64,000 nucleotides of DNA from Halobacillus sp. Marseille-Q1614 (GCF_902809865.1 NZ_CADDWH010000001.1:2604001-2668000); one strand, 5' to 3'; positions 51,707 to 61,381 are shown, numbered from the stretch's first letter. Notes: generated from the letters alone by a model not told the origin. Program-made: numbers and translations.

Positions 51707-53476
51707 TTAATTCCTTACAGCAGCCACCTGCCTCCATCCGCCCAGAGCAGAAATATCTTCCGCTCCTGAACCAGCATATCCTTCACAAATAAACCCTGGT
51801 ACTTCAGATCCATCCTCAAGCTCTACTTTCCCAATTCCTAAAGGAGAAGGTATCGAAGCTGTGAAGCATCCAAGAGATTCTACAGGCATTTCCCATACTT
51901 CAACACTAATAGCTGCTCCTCCTTTGTTTTGCTTAATCATACCTGGTTTGGCGGGATGGCCCGGAAGTTTTATTAACTGGTATTTGGGAGCTGTTAACGT
52001 TTCTCTTACAAATTCTGCCCCACATTCACGCATTTGTTTTTCTAAGGGATATCCTCTCATATGGAGGCCGCATACGACTAAATCTGTCGTTTCTTTTTTT
52101 ACTTTATGCCGCTTGGTCCTCTCGACTTCTTTTGAGCGAGTCATCCAAAGATCGGCAGTACCAGCTGCTAAGCCTTCTTGTTCGGCCAGGCTGAAAATAG
52201 TGATCCCAAAAGGAACTTGGGGAGCCGCATCTCCTGCAGGAACAGCTACAGCTGACAGATCGAGTAAATTGCAATGATTCGTATAGAGACCCATTTTGCT
52301 GTTGGTTGCGACAGGGTCTTGGCTGACTTCCTCCCTTGTCCATGTCCCTCCACAAGTAGGCATGACGAGGGCAGCGTCTTTTAATAAATTCTTTACGTCT
52401 CTCTTTAAAGCTTGCAGTTTGTGGATCGCTTGAAATAAGGATGCGGCGTCATAATTCTCCGGGGAACCGGAACGTAGCACTTCTTCAGTTACAGGAACCG
52501 CTGTGCAGGGCTTTGAATCGATAAAGTCACCCAAAGCTGCCCATCGTTCCGCTATCCAGGGGCCGCCATATAAAACTTTTGCTGCTTCCGCGAATAAATC
52601 TGTATTCACATAGACGACCGGCACCCCTTGTTCTTTCACCTTAGCTGCTGCTGCCTCCCAGGCCTTTTGATATTCCTTGGCATAAGGGCCATAAAATTCA
52701 GGCGTTTCTTCAGGCAAACAAATTTTTTCTGGATGTTCGGGAACTAGCTTTGGCAATTTCTTCGACCATGGGTCTGTTGATTCTTCCCCTCGGGCGTGTT
52801 CATCTACTTTTATAGCCTCATCCAATGTATGAGCAAATACTGTGACGCAGTCGATACTTTCACAGGCCGGCACTACTCCTTCTTTAGACCAGGCACCAAG
52901 GCTGGGCTTAAAACCAATCAGATTGTTTAAGGCAGCAGGTACACGCCCTGACCCTGCCGTATCCGTCCCAAGAGAAAAAGCAGCCTGTCCTCTTGCCACG
53001 GCTACGGCGGAACCCGAACTGGATCCTCCACTGATGAGTTCTTCTTTAATGGCATTATGGGTTTCTCCATAAGGACTTCGTGTTCCCACTAGTCCCGTAG
53101 CAAATTGATCTAAATTGGTTTTTCCAACAGGGATCGCCCCAGCATCAATCAATCGACTGACTACCTTCGCATGCTCACCTGGTGTGTACGAATAATCAGC
53201 ACATCCCGCCGTTGTAGGGATGCCTGCGAGATTGATATTGTCTTTAACCGCAAAGGGGATGCCCCAGAGCGGAGCATCGGTCTTGTTTATAGTTTCTAAA
53301 TTATCGAGATACGGCTGGAGCCAAGATAGATCAGGCGGCGTTATCCATATATTCATAAACTGATTCTTCTCTGCCCGTAAAATGATTTCTTCTATGACCT
53401 GTTTCGGGCTTATAAGGCCATCCTTGTATTGCTGCTGGAGCCAGTCAATCGTTAAATGTGCTGGAAGTTTACTCAC
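51707..53476 (-). CDS. atzF: allophanate hydrolase
   Basis: 589 aa. Splits allophanate into two ammonia and two CO2. Amidase-signature domain (about 1-450): catalytic Lys in FAVKDNINLAG near 75-85, Ser-cis-Ser in ISGGSSSGSAVAVARG near 150, and GTDTAGSGRVPAA near 172. A separate C-terminal domain (about 460-589, DLVVCGLHMRGYPLEKQM) helps to remove the second carboxyl group. Overlaps the carboxylase by 4 nt. Last step of the guanidine (or urea) pathway coded here. Confidence 0.93.
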   Translation of the reverse strand: MSKLPAHLTIDWLQQQYKDGLISPKQVIEEIILRAEKNQFMNIWITPPDLSWLQPYLDNLETINKTDAPLWGIPFAVKDNINLAGIPTTAGCADYSYTPGEHAKVVSRLIDAGAIPVGKTNLDQFATGLVGTRSPYGETHNAIKEELISGGSSSGSAVAVARGQAAFSLGTDTAGSGRVPAALNNLIGFKPSLGAWSKEGVVPACESIDCVTVFAHTLDEAIKVDEHARGEESTDPWSKKLPKLVPEHPEKICLPEETPEFYGPYAKEYQKAWEAAAAKVKEQGVPVVYVNTDLFAEAAKVLYGGPWIAERWAALGDFIDSKPCTAVPVTEEVLRSGSPENYDAASLFQAIHKLQALKRDVKNLLKDAALVMPTCGGTWTREEVSQDPVATNSKMGLYTNHCNLLDLSAVAVPAGDAAPQVPFGITIFSLAEQEGLAAGTADLWMTRSKEVERTKRHKVKKETTDLVVCGLHMRGYPLEKQMRECGAEFVRETLTAPKYQLIKLPGHPAKPGMIKQNKGGAAISVEVWEMPVESLGCFTASIPSPLGIGKVELEDGSEVPGFICEGYAGSGAEDISALGGWRQVAAVRN

Positions 53477-56400
53477 TTAGCCGCCACCACGCTTTCTTCT
53501 TTAATTGAAGCAATCAATTGCCCGGCCTGCACTTCTTCTCCCGGCTCTACATAAATAGAAGTAATATACCCATCGCAAGGGGCTTGCTGAGGGAACTCCA
53601 TTTTCATACTCTCTTCTATTATAAGAGTGTCCCCTTTTTTCACGTATTCACCAGAAGATACGAGAACCTTCCAGACACTCCCTGGCATTTGTGAGCGGGC
53701 AGCCGTTTCTCCGGCCGGGATTTCTCCTTCAGGTACAGCTTCCTCATTATCCATTTCAGACACATGCTCGGCAATCCCCGCTTCCTTCCACCTTTCTCTT
53801 TCCGCCCTGAAGGAAGCCTGCTGATGTTCTTTGAATGAAGCGGCGCTTTCTTTAATAGATTCCTGGAATTGAAGATATTCTCCAAGCTTGAAGGTTGTTT
53901 CTGTTATATCTGCCTCAAACCTTCCTCGTAAAAAGTCCTCTCTCATTTCCAGCAGTTTATCTGGTTCCACCGGATAGAATTGAATCTGATCAAAGAATCT
54001 AAGAAGCCACGGTTTTCCTTGTTCAAAGCTCTCTGTAGAACGCAGGCGGTTCCAAACCTGAATCGTACGACCGACAAACTGGTAACCGCCAGGGCCTTCC
54101 ATCCCGTACACACACATGTACGATCCACCGATACCTACCGCGTTTTCCGGTGTCCATGTTCTCGCTGGGTTATATTTTGTCGTAACTAGACGGTGGCGGG
54201 GATCGGTAGGAGTCGCCAGCGGGGCTCCTAAATATACATCGCCGAGTCCAAGCACCAGGTAATTAGCATCAAAGACAATCCTCTTTACATCCTCGATGCT
54301 GTCCAAACCGTTGATACGCCGGATAAATTCCAGATTATCCGGACACCACGGGGCATCGGGACGAACATTATTTTGATAACGTTCGGTGGCCAGCTGAGTG
54401 GATGGATCATTCCAGGAAAGCGGCAGCCGGACAATTCTGGACGGCACCTCAATTGATTCAAGCGGAGGCAGCTGACTATCCACTTCAAGTACTTTTTCAC
54501 AGGCCTCCTTTATCGTCATTTGCAGCGGGTCAATGTGGATCTGTAAGGAACGTACGCCAGGAGTCATTTCGATCGCTGGGAGACATTCTGTTTCTTTTAA
54601 TTGTTCCATTAAAACTTGTACCTGGAACCTTAGAAGCAGATCAAGCTTCATTTCCCCATATTCCACCAGCAGGTATTCATCGCCGCTGCAGCGGATCGTA
54701 ATCGGATATCTGCGGTCTGTATCCACATAGGCAAAGATCGGATAACTGGAATCCAGATCGGAATTTGGGACAGGAAGATGAATTTGCGGAAGATTTTTTC
54801 GCGCTCCCTGGCCGATTTTTTCAATCTTTTCTTCTTGCACCTGTCGCAAGCCATTGGCTTCTTCGAGTGTAAGCAACTGAAAGCGGATCTTATCCCCCGG
54901 GTGCAGCTGTCCGATCTTCCAGAACTCCGCTGATGCGGTAGTCACAGGACAGACAAAACCGCCCAGGCTCGGGCCGTCCGGGCCTAACAATATTGGCATA
55001 TCCCCAGTTAAATCGAGGGTTCCGATCGCATACGCGTTATCATGAATGTTCGAGGGATGAAGCCCTGCTTCTCCCCCATCTTCACGTGTCCAGTCGGGGG
55101 CTGGACCCTTCAGTCGAACTCCAGTCCTGGAACTATTAAAATGAACTTCCCACTCGGTTTCGGTCAGCTGCTTGAGATAGTTTTCATCCAAATACTCTTC
55201 TGTACAATGTGGTCCTGGAATAACGCCAATGGTCCACGTTTTCGTAATAGCCGGCTGGTCTTCCTCTGCTAACCCTTGTATGCTTCCGGGTACATTTCCT
55301 TTTTTCACACCTAGTACGTCTCCCGGGCGGAGTGCTCTTCCACCATGACCCCCGAATCCGCCTAATGTGAAGGTTGAGGAACTACCTAGGATTTTAGGCA
55401 TGTCCAAGCCGCCTTCAACTAAGAAATAGGTCCGCATTCCTTCTTTTGCTTCACGGAAGGTTAAAACCTGGCCTTGGTTAGCAAATACAGGCTCGTACAT
55501 CGGAACAGCCTGACCGTCCAGCTCTGCTTCCATGTCCGCCCCTGTCAGGCAGAACCACATATCATTACGAAAACTATACGATCCTCCTTGAAGGGTCAGC
55601 TCAAGCCCGGGTGCCTCTCGCTCATTGCCAAGCAGTTCATTCCCGATTCGGAAGGAGTAAGGATCCATCGCCCCACAAGGCGGAACTCCTACGTCCCAGT
55701 GGCCGGTTCTCCCGGGGTAGTCTTGAACAGTCGCTTGAATACCGCCATCTAAAACTTCAATCGCATTTTCCGCTGGTTGGAAGTCGTTGAGCAATTGAGT
55801 AAAAACCTGTCCACTTTGAAAGCTATCTTCTAGAAGCAGCTCTTGAAGATAAGAGAGGTTGGTCGTGACCCCGTACATCTTAGTTTCTGAAAGGGCCTGA
55901 ATCAGCTTATGAATAGCTTCGGTACGGTTCCTGCCATGGACAATAACCTTAGCAAGCATCGGATCGTATAAGGCGGTAATCGTGATCCCGTCTCTCACCC
56001 ATGTTTCATTTCTGGCTTTTTCAGAGAATTGCGCCTGGTCCAGATACCCTGCACTCGGCCGGAAATTATGAAGGTAATCTTCCGCATACACGCGTGCCTG
56101 GATACTGTGACCTTTCATTGTTGGAACCTTTTCTTCAAGACCATAGAGTTGATCAGCCGCTTCCTTCACCATCCACTCCACTAAATCTACGCCTAATACT
56201 TCCTCGGTTACACCGTGCTCTACTTGCAGCCTCGTATTAACCTCTAAAAAATAGAATTCTTCGCTCTTTGGGTCAAACAAAAATTCTACTGTTCCTGCAC
56301 TGCGGTAGCCCGCTTCTTTAGCAAGACGTTCAGCTGCCTCTGCCATACTTTGTCGTACGAATTCAGACAAAGCAGGAGCCGGGCTCTCTTCAATCACTTT

Positions 56401-57105
56401 CTGGTTCCGTCTCTGAAGCGAGCAATCGCGCTCACCGAGAGATACGACCTCACCCCTGCTGTTTCCAAATATTTGAACCTCCACATGCCGAGCTTTAGGA
56501 ATATATTTTTCTAAAAACACGCCGCCATTGTTAAAATTTGATTCAGCAAGGTGGCGGACGCTTTCAAAGGCCGTACGCAGTGCATCTTCATCGGCACAGA
56601 CCCGCATACCAATACCACCGCCGCCAGCTGTACTCTTTAAAATGACGGGGTAGCCGATCGCTTCCCCCTCAACCACAGCTTCTGCGATCTCTTCTATTAA
56701 ATCGGTTCCTGGCAGTAATGGAACCTCGGCTCGCTCCGCCATCTCCCTTGCTGTATGTTTTAAACCGAAGATTTCCATCTGATCCGGGGTAGGACCAATA
56801 AAGGTGATGCCTTTCTCTTCACAAGCTCTAACGAAGTCGGCGTTTTCACTAAGGAAACCGTAACCGGGATGAATGGCCTGTGCGCCGGTATCAATAGCTG
56901 TCTGAAGAATAAGGTCTGCATTTAAATAACTATCCTTTGCCGGTCCCTCTCCAATAAGTACCGCTTCATCCGCATAATCGACATGGAGACTGTCCTGGTC
57001 CGCTTTCGTATAAACAGCCACAGAGGCAATCCCAAGTTTTTTTAATGTTCGTTCAATCCTTACTGCAATGGCGCCGCGATTCGCAATCAATACTTTTGTA
57101 AACAT
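53473..57105 (-). CDS. biotin-dependent guanidine/urea carboxylase
   Basis: 1210-aa single-chain carboxylase. Order: biotin carboxylase (1-450: IANRGAIAVRIERTLKKL, ATP-grasp GGGGIGMRVC near 165, EVNTRLQVEHGVTEE near 285), KipA-like carboxyltransferase half (about 465-780), KipI-like half (about 800-1030), helical linker, and a biotinyl domain with EESMKMEF, biotin on Lys1168. These enzymes were first called urea carboxylases; those in operons with paired DUF1989 genes and a guanidine-I riboswitch act on guanidine, giving carboxyguanidine. Both conditions hold here, so guanidine is the preferred call. The hydrolase half of a fused urea amidolyase is coded separately downstream. Confidence 0.93.
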   Translation of the reverse strand: MFTKVLIANRGAIAVRIERTLKKLGIASVAVYTKADQDSLHVDYADEAVLIGEGPAKDSYLNADLILQTAIDTGAQAIHPGYGFLSENADFVRACEEKGITFIGPTPDQMEIFGLKHTAREMAERAEVPLLPGTDLIEEIAEAVVEGEAIGYPVILKSTAGGGGIGMRVCADEDALRTAFESVRHLAESNFNNGGVFLEKYIPKARHVEVQIFGNSRGEVVSLGERDCSLQRRNQKVIEESPAPALSEFVRQSMAEAAERLAKEAGYRSAGTVEFLFDPKSEEFYFLEVNTRLQVEHGVTEEVLGVDLVEWMVKEAADQLYGLEEKVPTMKGHSIQARVYAEDYLHNFRPSAGYLDQAQFSEKARNETWVRDGITITALYDPMLAKVIVHGRNRTEAIHKLIQALSETKMYGVTTNLSYLQELLLEDSFQSGQVFTQLLNDFQPAENAIEVLDGGIQATVQDYPGRTGHWDVGVPPCGAMDPYSFRIGNELLGNEREAPGLELTLQGGSYSFRNDMWFCLTGADMEAELDGQAVPMYEPVFANQGQVLTFREAKEGMRTYFLVEGGLDMPKILGSSSTFTLGGFGGHGGRALRPGDVLGVKKGNVPGSIQGLAEEDQPAITKTWTIGVIPGPHCTEEYLDENYLKQLTETEWEVHFNSSRTGVRLKGPAPDWTREDGGEAGLHPSNIHDNAYAIGTLDLTGDMPILLGPDGPSLGGFVCPVTTASAEFWKIGQLHPGDKIRFQLLTLEEANGLRQVQEEKIEKIGQGARKNLPQIHLPVPNSDLDSSYPIFAYVDTDRRYPITIRCSGDEYLLVEYGEMKLDLLLRFQVQVLMEQLKETECLPAIEMTPGVRSLQIHIDPLQMTIKEACEKVLEVDSQLPPLESIEVPSRIVRLPLSWNDPSTQLATERYQNNVRPDAPWCPDNLEFIRRINGLDSIEDVKRIVFDANYLVLGLGDVYLGAPLATPTDPRHRLVTTKYNPARTWTPENAVGIGGSYMCVYGMEGPGGYQFVGRTIQVWNRLRSTESFEQGKPWLLRFFDQIQFYPVEPDKLLEMREDFLRGRFEADITETTFKLGEYLQFQESIKESAASFKEHQQASFRAERERWKEAGIAEHVSEMDNEEAVPEGEIPAGETAARSQMPGSVWKVLVSSGEYVKKGDTLIIEESMKMEFPQQAPCDGYITSIYVEPGEEVQAGQLIASIKEESVVAAK

Positions 57106-57169
57106 AAAGTTGTTTCCCTCTCCTTTTTATAATCGGAATATTCTGATCTTTATATTTAAAAAAATAGAG

Positions 57170-57820
57170 CTATTGGTCCCATATTAAGAGTCTGATAGGT
57201 GTTGGGTTAAAACCGCTGCACGGATTATTCAATTGCGGGCAGTTGCTGATTAACACTTTAGTGCGGCATCTCGCTTTCATTTCGACATAATGCCCCGGGC
57301 CTGAAATTCCGTCTGCAAAGGATAATCCTCCTTCTGGTGTAAGAGGTACATTCATAAAGAAATTGATATTAGGGGCTAGATCTCTTTTTGTATAATTCTC
57401 CCCATGCTTCGCGAGCTGGTTCATAAAGTTATCGCGGCAATTATGCATATGCAGTCGGTCATGGGCGTATCTGACCGTATTGCTTTGAGCCGAGCAGGCG
57501 CCACCAAGCGTGTCGTGACGTCCAACGGTATCCGCAACGATTTCTAAAAGCTCCTTCCCTGACTCTGCTCTGAGGATTGAACCTGTCGTCAAGTAGACAT
57601 TTTTTTGACCAGCTATTGTTGTCAGGGCACTGTAATGATCTTCAGGCTTTTCTGCATCATAAAACAACGTATCGGCCGCCTGGTTTCCCTCTTCATCTAC
57701 TATTCGAAGCACCTGTCCGGGAAGCAATTCGTACATCCACCCGTCTCCTGCAGGAAGCGAATGATCATACACTGCATTCTCTACTTTTCTGGAACTTACT
57801 TTTTTTGTTATCACACTCAT
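57170..57820 (-). CDS. DUF1989 protein, carboxyguanidine deiminase subunit (UAAP2)
   Basis: 216 aa, urea-amidolyase-associated protein 2 family. Pattern: [20 protein letters not shown] (about 34-53), [18 protein letters not shown] (about 93-110) with the metal-type His and Cys, [20 protein letters not shown], and a C-terminal [17 protein letters not shown]. In known systems two DUF1989 proteins form the deiminase that turns carboxyguanidine into allophanate. 64 nt before the carboxylase; AAAGGAGGAG ribosome site. Confidence 0.88.
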   Translation of the reverse strand: MSVITKKVSSRKVENAVYDHSLPAGDGWMYELLPGQVLRIVDEEGNQAADTLFYDAEKPEDHYSALTTIAGQKNVYLTTGSILRAESGKELLEIVADTVGRHDTLGGACSAQSNTVRYAHDRLHMHNCRDNFMNQLAKHGENYTKRDLAPNINFFMNVPLTPEGGLSFADGISGPGHYVEMKARCRTKVLISNCPQLNNPCSGFNPTPIRLLIWDQ

Positions 57821-57841
57821 GATTTACTCCTCCTTTAATTT

Positions 57842-58564
57842 TTATTGGCTGACCAATGAATAGTAATTCCAAGTATTTTCAAATGCTCGTCTGTTTTCAG
57901 GATGGTAATTCACACAATAATCGTCGTCTTTGACTGGAGCGGCAGGCAGTACTTCAACTTTTACAGATGCATTTGGAAAAGCCAGGCTTGGATTATGAGG
58001 GTTTGGTGTATTGGAAAGCAGCAGCAGTATATCCATCTCTGTTCGAAGAATGACACTGTCCCCTTTCTTACTGTGTCCTTCTACAAAGTTCATATCTCCA
58101 CTCTCATCCACAACAATCTTTGAAAATAAGTTAAGGACAGGCCCCATATCCCGGCTCTCCAGTCCATTTCTCACCAATTCCATCGCAAAATTTTCCTGAC
58201 CGCTTCGATACCATTCATTTTGATTTTGCTGATAAGTTGTTTTACCGTACTTATCATCGGTCAGCTGCCTTGTCGTATAACCACCGATTGGATCATGCCA
58301 GCCAAGATCATCCTCCAAAATGCTTACCATAGCCTGGCCATTATCACTCATTAAAATATTTCCTTTCGTCAAATGAGAAGTATGCTGAGCTTTTAATGTA
58401 TCCGGCATGTTGTACCTTTCACTTCTATTCCCTGCATTAAAGAATAGACAAGAAAGATTTGCCCCCTCTTCCAGAGCTGTGACTTTAATCTGCTTTCCTT
58501 TCGATATGCTGCCCGACCACTTTGCTCCTGCACGAAATGTGCGAGTCCAAACGTTTCCCATCAT
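57842..58564 (-). CDS. DUF1989 protein, carboxyguanidine deiminase subunit (UAAP1)
   Basis: 240 aa, urea-amidolyase-associated protein 1 family. It has the DUF1989 layout: GANLSCLFFNAGNRSERYNM (about 33-52), ILEDDLGWHDPIGGYTT (about 96-112), GPVLNLFSKIVVDESGDMNF, and LLLLSNTPNPHNPSLAFP near 195. Paired with the smaller gene 21 nt downstream; the two probably form one deiminase. The ATG at 58561 is 7 nt after AGGAGG, so it may be the true start rather than 58564. First gene after the guanidine riboswitch. Confidence 0.88.
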   Translation of the reverse strand: MMGNVWTRTFRAGAKWSGSISKGKQIKVTALEEGANLSCLFFNAGNRSERYNMPDTLKAQHTSHLTKGNILMSDNGQAMVSILEDDLGWHDPIGGYTTRQLTDDKYGKTTYQQNQNEWYRSGQENFAMELVRNGLESRDMGPVLNLFSKIVVDESGDMNFVEGHSKKGDSVILRTEMDILLLLSNTPNPHNPSLAFPNASVKVEVLPAAPVKDDDYCVNYHPENRRAFENTWNYYSLVSQ

Positions 58565-58598
58565 GATTCCTCCTTAAGAATGTTTTCTAATAAAAAAT

Positions 58599-58633
58599 AA
58601 AAGCCTGGGAGATTTAGAATCTCCCAGGCTTTT
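58599..58633 (-). terminator. guanidine-I riboswitch terminator
   Basis: Minus strand: AAAAGCCTGGGAGATT pairs with AATCTCCCAGGCTTTT, then ATTTTTT. Its 5' arm is also the 3' conserved strand of the aptamer, so guanidine binding should block the terminator (an ON switch). Confidence 0.9.
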
Positions 58634-58733
58634 GTCCCTCCGTGTATATAGATTAATGATGAACCTTAACCTATACCGCTCTCTCTCGGACCTGACTTGA
58701 TACTTCTATCAACGGAACCCTAGAAAGCTTTTT
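58618..58733 (-). ncRNA. guanidine-I (ykkC) riboswitch
   Basis: Minus strand shows the ykkC consensus: TCTAGGGTTCCG (58724-58713), then CAGGTCCGAGAGAG, then ACGGAGGGACAAAAGCCTGG followed by GAGATT. Placed directly before the deiminase-carboxylase-hydrolase operon, as in known guanidine-degrading bacteria. Ends are approximate. Confidence 0.92.
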
Positions 58734-58779
58734 TGTCCTCGAATCCGAGAACCTTTATTAAATTTTGAATGTAATTGGC

Positions 58780-58785
58780 ATTATA
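58780..58785 (-). promoter_or_regulatory. -10 element of the guanidine operon
   Basis: Minus strand TATAAT. No -35 matches at 17-18 bp. The transcription start would be near 58773, placing the TnrA/GlnR box centre (58824) at -51, the usual place for TnrA activation. Confidence 0.6.
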
Positions 58786-58815
58786 GCTATTAATCCAGCT
58801 CCCCCGCAACAAACC

Positions 58816-58832
58816 TGTCAGATTATCTGACA
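58816..58832. promoter_or_regulatory. TnrA/GlnR box 1
   Basis: TGTCAGATTATCTGACA is a perfect match to TGTNA-N7-TNACA and a perfect palindrome except for its centre base. It sits upstream of the guanidine operon's -10. Confidence 0.85.
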
Positions 58833-58949
58833 TTGTTTTTTATCCATAACTCTGTTTCGTGTTCAAAAACCAATGCTCGATTTTCTTTTTGAATGACCCC
58901 TTTATTTATAAGGGAAGGACAATGTTTGAAAAAGTCAATTCAAAAACCA

Positions 58950-58966
58950 TGTAAGAAAACCTTACA
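58950..58966. promoter_or_regulatory. TnrA/GlnR box 2
   Basis: TGTAAGAAAACCTTACA, a second perfect TGTNA-N7-TNACA match, 114 nt before the APC permease start. A box at about -50 would put the permease transcript start near 59008. Confidence 0.85.
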
Positions 58967-59079
58967 CATTTGTTGTATTTTTAATTTTTCCAATGAAGAA
59001 TTAGACACAAGCTTAAATTAACAAATTACTTTTATTCATCCGTCGACGGGTATTAACAAAAAAGTGGAAGGGGTTCCTT

Positions 59080-60438
59080 ATGAGTGAACAACCAAAATTA
59101 AAAAGAACATTAACATTATGGCAGGTGATTTTCTTAGGTCTTGCCTGGAACACTCCAATGATTTACTTCTCTGTTTTCGGTGTCGCCTTTGAAGGATCCA
59201 ACGGCTTTCTAACGGCAGCCTACTTCATAGCTGTTTTAGCTGTCCTGTTTACAGGAGCAAGCTATGCCATAATGGCAAAGAAAATTCCGATCGCCGGATC
59301 TGCCTATACCTTCGCTAAAAAAGCCATTCACCCTAATGCCGGCTTTCTTGTGGGGTGGGTATTATTATTAAACTATCTATTTGCGCCAATTATTGCTGCT
59401 ATTACATTCGGTATATTCCTAAACGCTGAGTTCCCAGCTGTTCCTGCCTATGTATGGATTATTGGATTAATTACTTTGCTGGCTGTCATCGCTATTCGCG
59501 GTGTAAGTTCCTCCGCCAATATCAGCCGACTATTCGTGATCCTGCAAATCATCTTTATGGTGGTGTTCTGCGCCTATTTGATCTATGGACTTTTAGGAGA
59601 CGGCGGGCCTGGAAGCCTAGTATCCACTGAGCCTTTTATAAATGTAGACTTATCTCTTTCTGTTGCCCTGGCAGGTGCCTCTATTGTCGTTTTCTCCTTC
59701 TTAGGCTTTGATACGATGACCACCTTATCAGAAGAAACCATAAACCCAAAGAAAACTATCCCGAAAGCCATCTTTATCATGATTGCTATTGTCGGCGTTC
59801 TGCATGTTGGTACTTCTTATTTTATACAGCTATCGCATCCTGGTTTCACTTTCACCAATCCTGATTCCGCCGCACTTGAACTCGTCAGTATCGTAGGAGG
59901 AAGCTTGCTGCGGTCTATATTCATAACTGTCCTGATTGCTGCCATCTTTACCCAGGGACTGGCATCAGTGACCAGTGTATCCAGACTGTTATATGTGATG
60001 GGACGAGATTCCATTCTACCCAAAAATTTTTTTGGCTATATCCATCCTAAGTTTAAAACACCTGTAATCAATATCATCATTGCCTCTGTTATATCTTTGC
60101 TGGCTATCTTTATCAGTATTGATGATGCGATTCGATTCGTGAACTTCGGAGCTCTAAGCGCCTTTTTCTTCGTAAACGTCTGTGTCATCAGCCTCTTCTT
60201 AAAAAACAAAGAAAAGCCCAGATTCTCTCATGTCATAACGAACCTTCTCTGTCCTGTAATTGGCGCTGCCTTTATCGCCTGGCTTCTGGCATTACTTGAT
60301 ATCCCAACCATTATGGGTGGATTATTGTGGATGGCTGCCGGATCGATTTATTTAATCTACTTAACGAATGGATTTAAACTGCCGCTGCCGAGAAGCACGA
60401 AGGAAAAGACTGTTTCCGAACAGAACCAGGCGATTTAA
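59080..60438 (+). CDS. APC-superfamily permease, possible guanidine or N-compound importer
   Basis: 452 aa, 12 membrane helices, amino acid-polyamine-organocation family. The first helix carries LGLAWNTPMIYFSVFGVAFEG, with a break typical of the substrate site; helix 6 has VVFSFLGFDTMTTLSEET, the conserved APC motif. No signal peptide. Divergent from the guanidine operon and provided with its own TnrA/GlnR box, so it most likely imports a nitrogen compound such as guanidine, carboxyguanidine-related compounds or urea. Direct substrate evidence is lacking. Confidence 0.85.
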   Translation: MSEQPKLKRTLTLWQVIFLGLAWNTPMIYFSVFGVAFEGSNGFLTAAYFIAVLAVLFTGASYAIMAKKIPIAGSAYTFAKKAIHPNAGFLVGWVLLLNYLFAPIIAAITFGIFLNAEFPAVPAYVWIIGLITLLAVIAIRGVSSSANISRLFVILQIIFMVVFCAYLIYGLLGDGGPGSLVSTEPFINVDLSLSVALAGASIVVFSFLGFDTMTTLSEETINPKKTIPKAIFIMIAIVGVLHVGTSYFIQLSHPGFTFTNPDSAALELVSIVGGSLLRSIFITVLIAAIFTQGLASVTSVSRLLYVMGRDSILPKNFFGYIHPKFKTPVINIIIASVISLLAIFISIDDAIRFVNFGALSAFFFVNVCVISLFLKNKEKPRFSHVITNLLCPVIGAAFIAWLLALLDIPTIMGGLLWMAAGSIYLIYLTNGFKLPLPRSTKEKTVSEQNQAI

Positions 60439-60465
60439 AAAAAGTCCTTCTTCACCAATCTTAAA

Positions 60466-60503
60466 AGGCCAAGCTTTTGTTCTAACTGAACATGGCTTGG
60501 CCT
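60466..60503 (+). terminator. terminator of the APC permease
   Basis: AGGCCAAGC (60466-60474) with GCTTGGCCT (60495-60503) followed by CTTTTTGG. Confidence 0.8.
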
Positions 60504-60725
60504 CTTTTTGGTTAAAGTCTTCATGAAAAGAGTGTAAACTCGACCGAGATGACTCCAATGAAGGAGATACGTTACATTTTTTTAATAATACGGCTTTCAA
60601 AAAAGATAATCGTTCCCACAGATCGGAAATTGTAGAAATGAATATTTCCTGGGAAATTAAAATCCTTTTTTAGGGAATTTTGCCTTTATAGGAGAGTTTT
60701 AGCTTGCCTTCGGTATTTTCACATT

Positions 60726-60760
60726 AAAAAACCAGAGAACTTTTTGTCCGCTGGTTTTTT
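60726..60760 (-). terminator. terminator of the coat gene
   Basis: Minus strand: AAAAAACCAG with CTGGTTTTTT over a 15-nt loop; T run continues into AATG. Confidence 0.65.
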
Positions 60761-60786
60761 AAATGAATATATAATCTTCTTAACCC

Positions 60787-61344
60787 TTACTCCTCATTTT
60801 TCAAATCATTCATGTTAAATTCAGATACAGGTAAAGGCGTCACAGGGTCAAGACATAGGATGCCGCAGAAGCACGCCAAATCTACAGTAAGACAAATGCC
60901 TGTTGCTTGGAGATTTCTGATACTATTTCCCGGGAAGAAATCGCATATTTTATTTCCCTTGCCACTTGGCCCAGGAGTGGATCCCCCCATAGTTACCGGA
61001 AGCAGTAACTCTAGCTGGACACAGCACTCATCTTCATCCACGAATTTTTTCGCACGGAAGATAGGAGTTTCTACACATCGTAAAGCGGTCATACCTGATC
61101 CGCCAACAGGAGACTTGAAAATCCCACTTCCAATAAACGGCTCACAATCACCTTTACAATAAAGCGCGAATGGAATGGTTGTCGGACCATTTCCATTACC
61201 CGTTGGGGAAAGCAATTCTCTGAGAGAATTTTTACAGCTTGAATTACAGCCATCCATATCAGCTGCTTCATCTTGAGCTCGCACAATCTTTCGAACTGTT
61301 TCACAAACACATGCGTCAAAATCTTTTCCTTTTCCACAGCCCAT
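60787..61344 (-). CDS. cotZ: spore coat protein CotY/CotZ/ExsY family
   Basis: 185 aa, cysteine-rich crust or outer-coat protein that cross-links into sheets. N-terminal MGCGKGKDFDACVCETVRKI and ALRCVETPIFRAKKFVDEDE near 87-106 are family marks; at least 12 cysteines are spread along the chain (CVCETV, CCVQLELL, CFCGILCLD). A sigma-K-type promoter lies upstream, as for known mother-cell coat genes. It shows that the organism forms endospores. CotY and CotZ cannot be told apart here. Confidence 0.92.
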   Translation of the reverse strand: MGCGKGKDFDACVCETVRKIVRAQDEAADMDGCNSSCKNSLRELLSPTGNGNGPTTIPFALYCKGDCEPFIGSGIFKSPVGGSGMTALRCVETPIFRAKKFVDEDECCVQLELLLPVTMGGSTPGPSGKGNKICDFFPGNSIRNLQATGICLTVDLACFCGILCLDPVTPLPVSEFNMNDLKNEE

Positions 61345-61381
61345 TATTAAATGTCTCCTTATTCATAAATTCGTTACTTAA

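Larger units (their letters stand above)
60439..60786. other. gene-free stretch between permease and coat gene
   Basis: Holds the permease terminator and the coat-gene terminator. Between about 60510 and 60720 I see no open frame with a ribosome site and no conserved structure. Confidence 0.6.

Noticed and set aside
51707-58564. Plain urea-degradation operon
   Set aside because: The guanidine-I riboswitch and paired DUF1989 genes point to guanidine; urea carboxylase activity remains possible as a side reaction.
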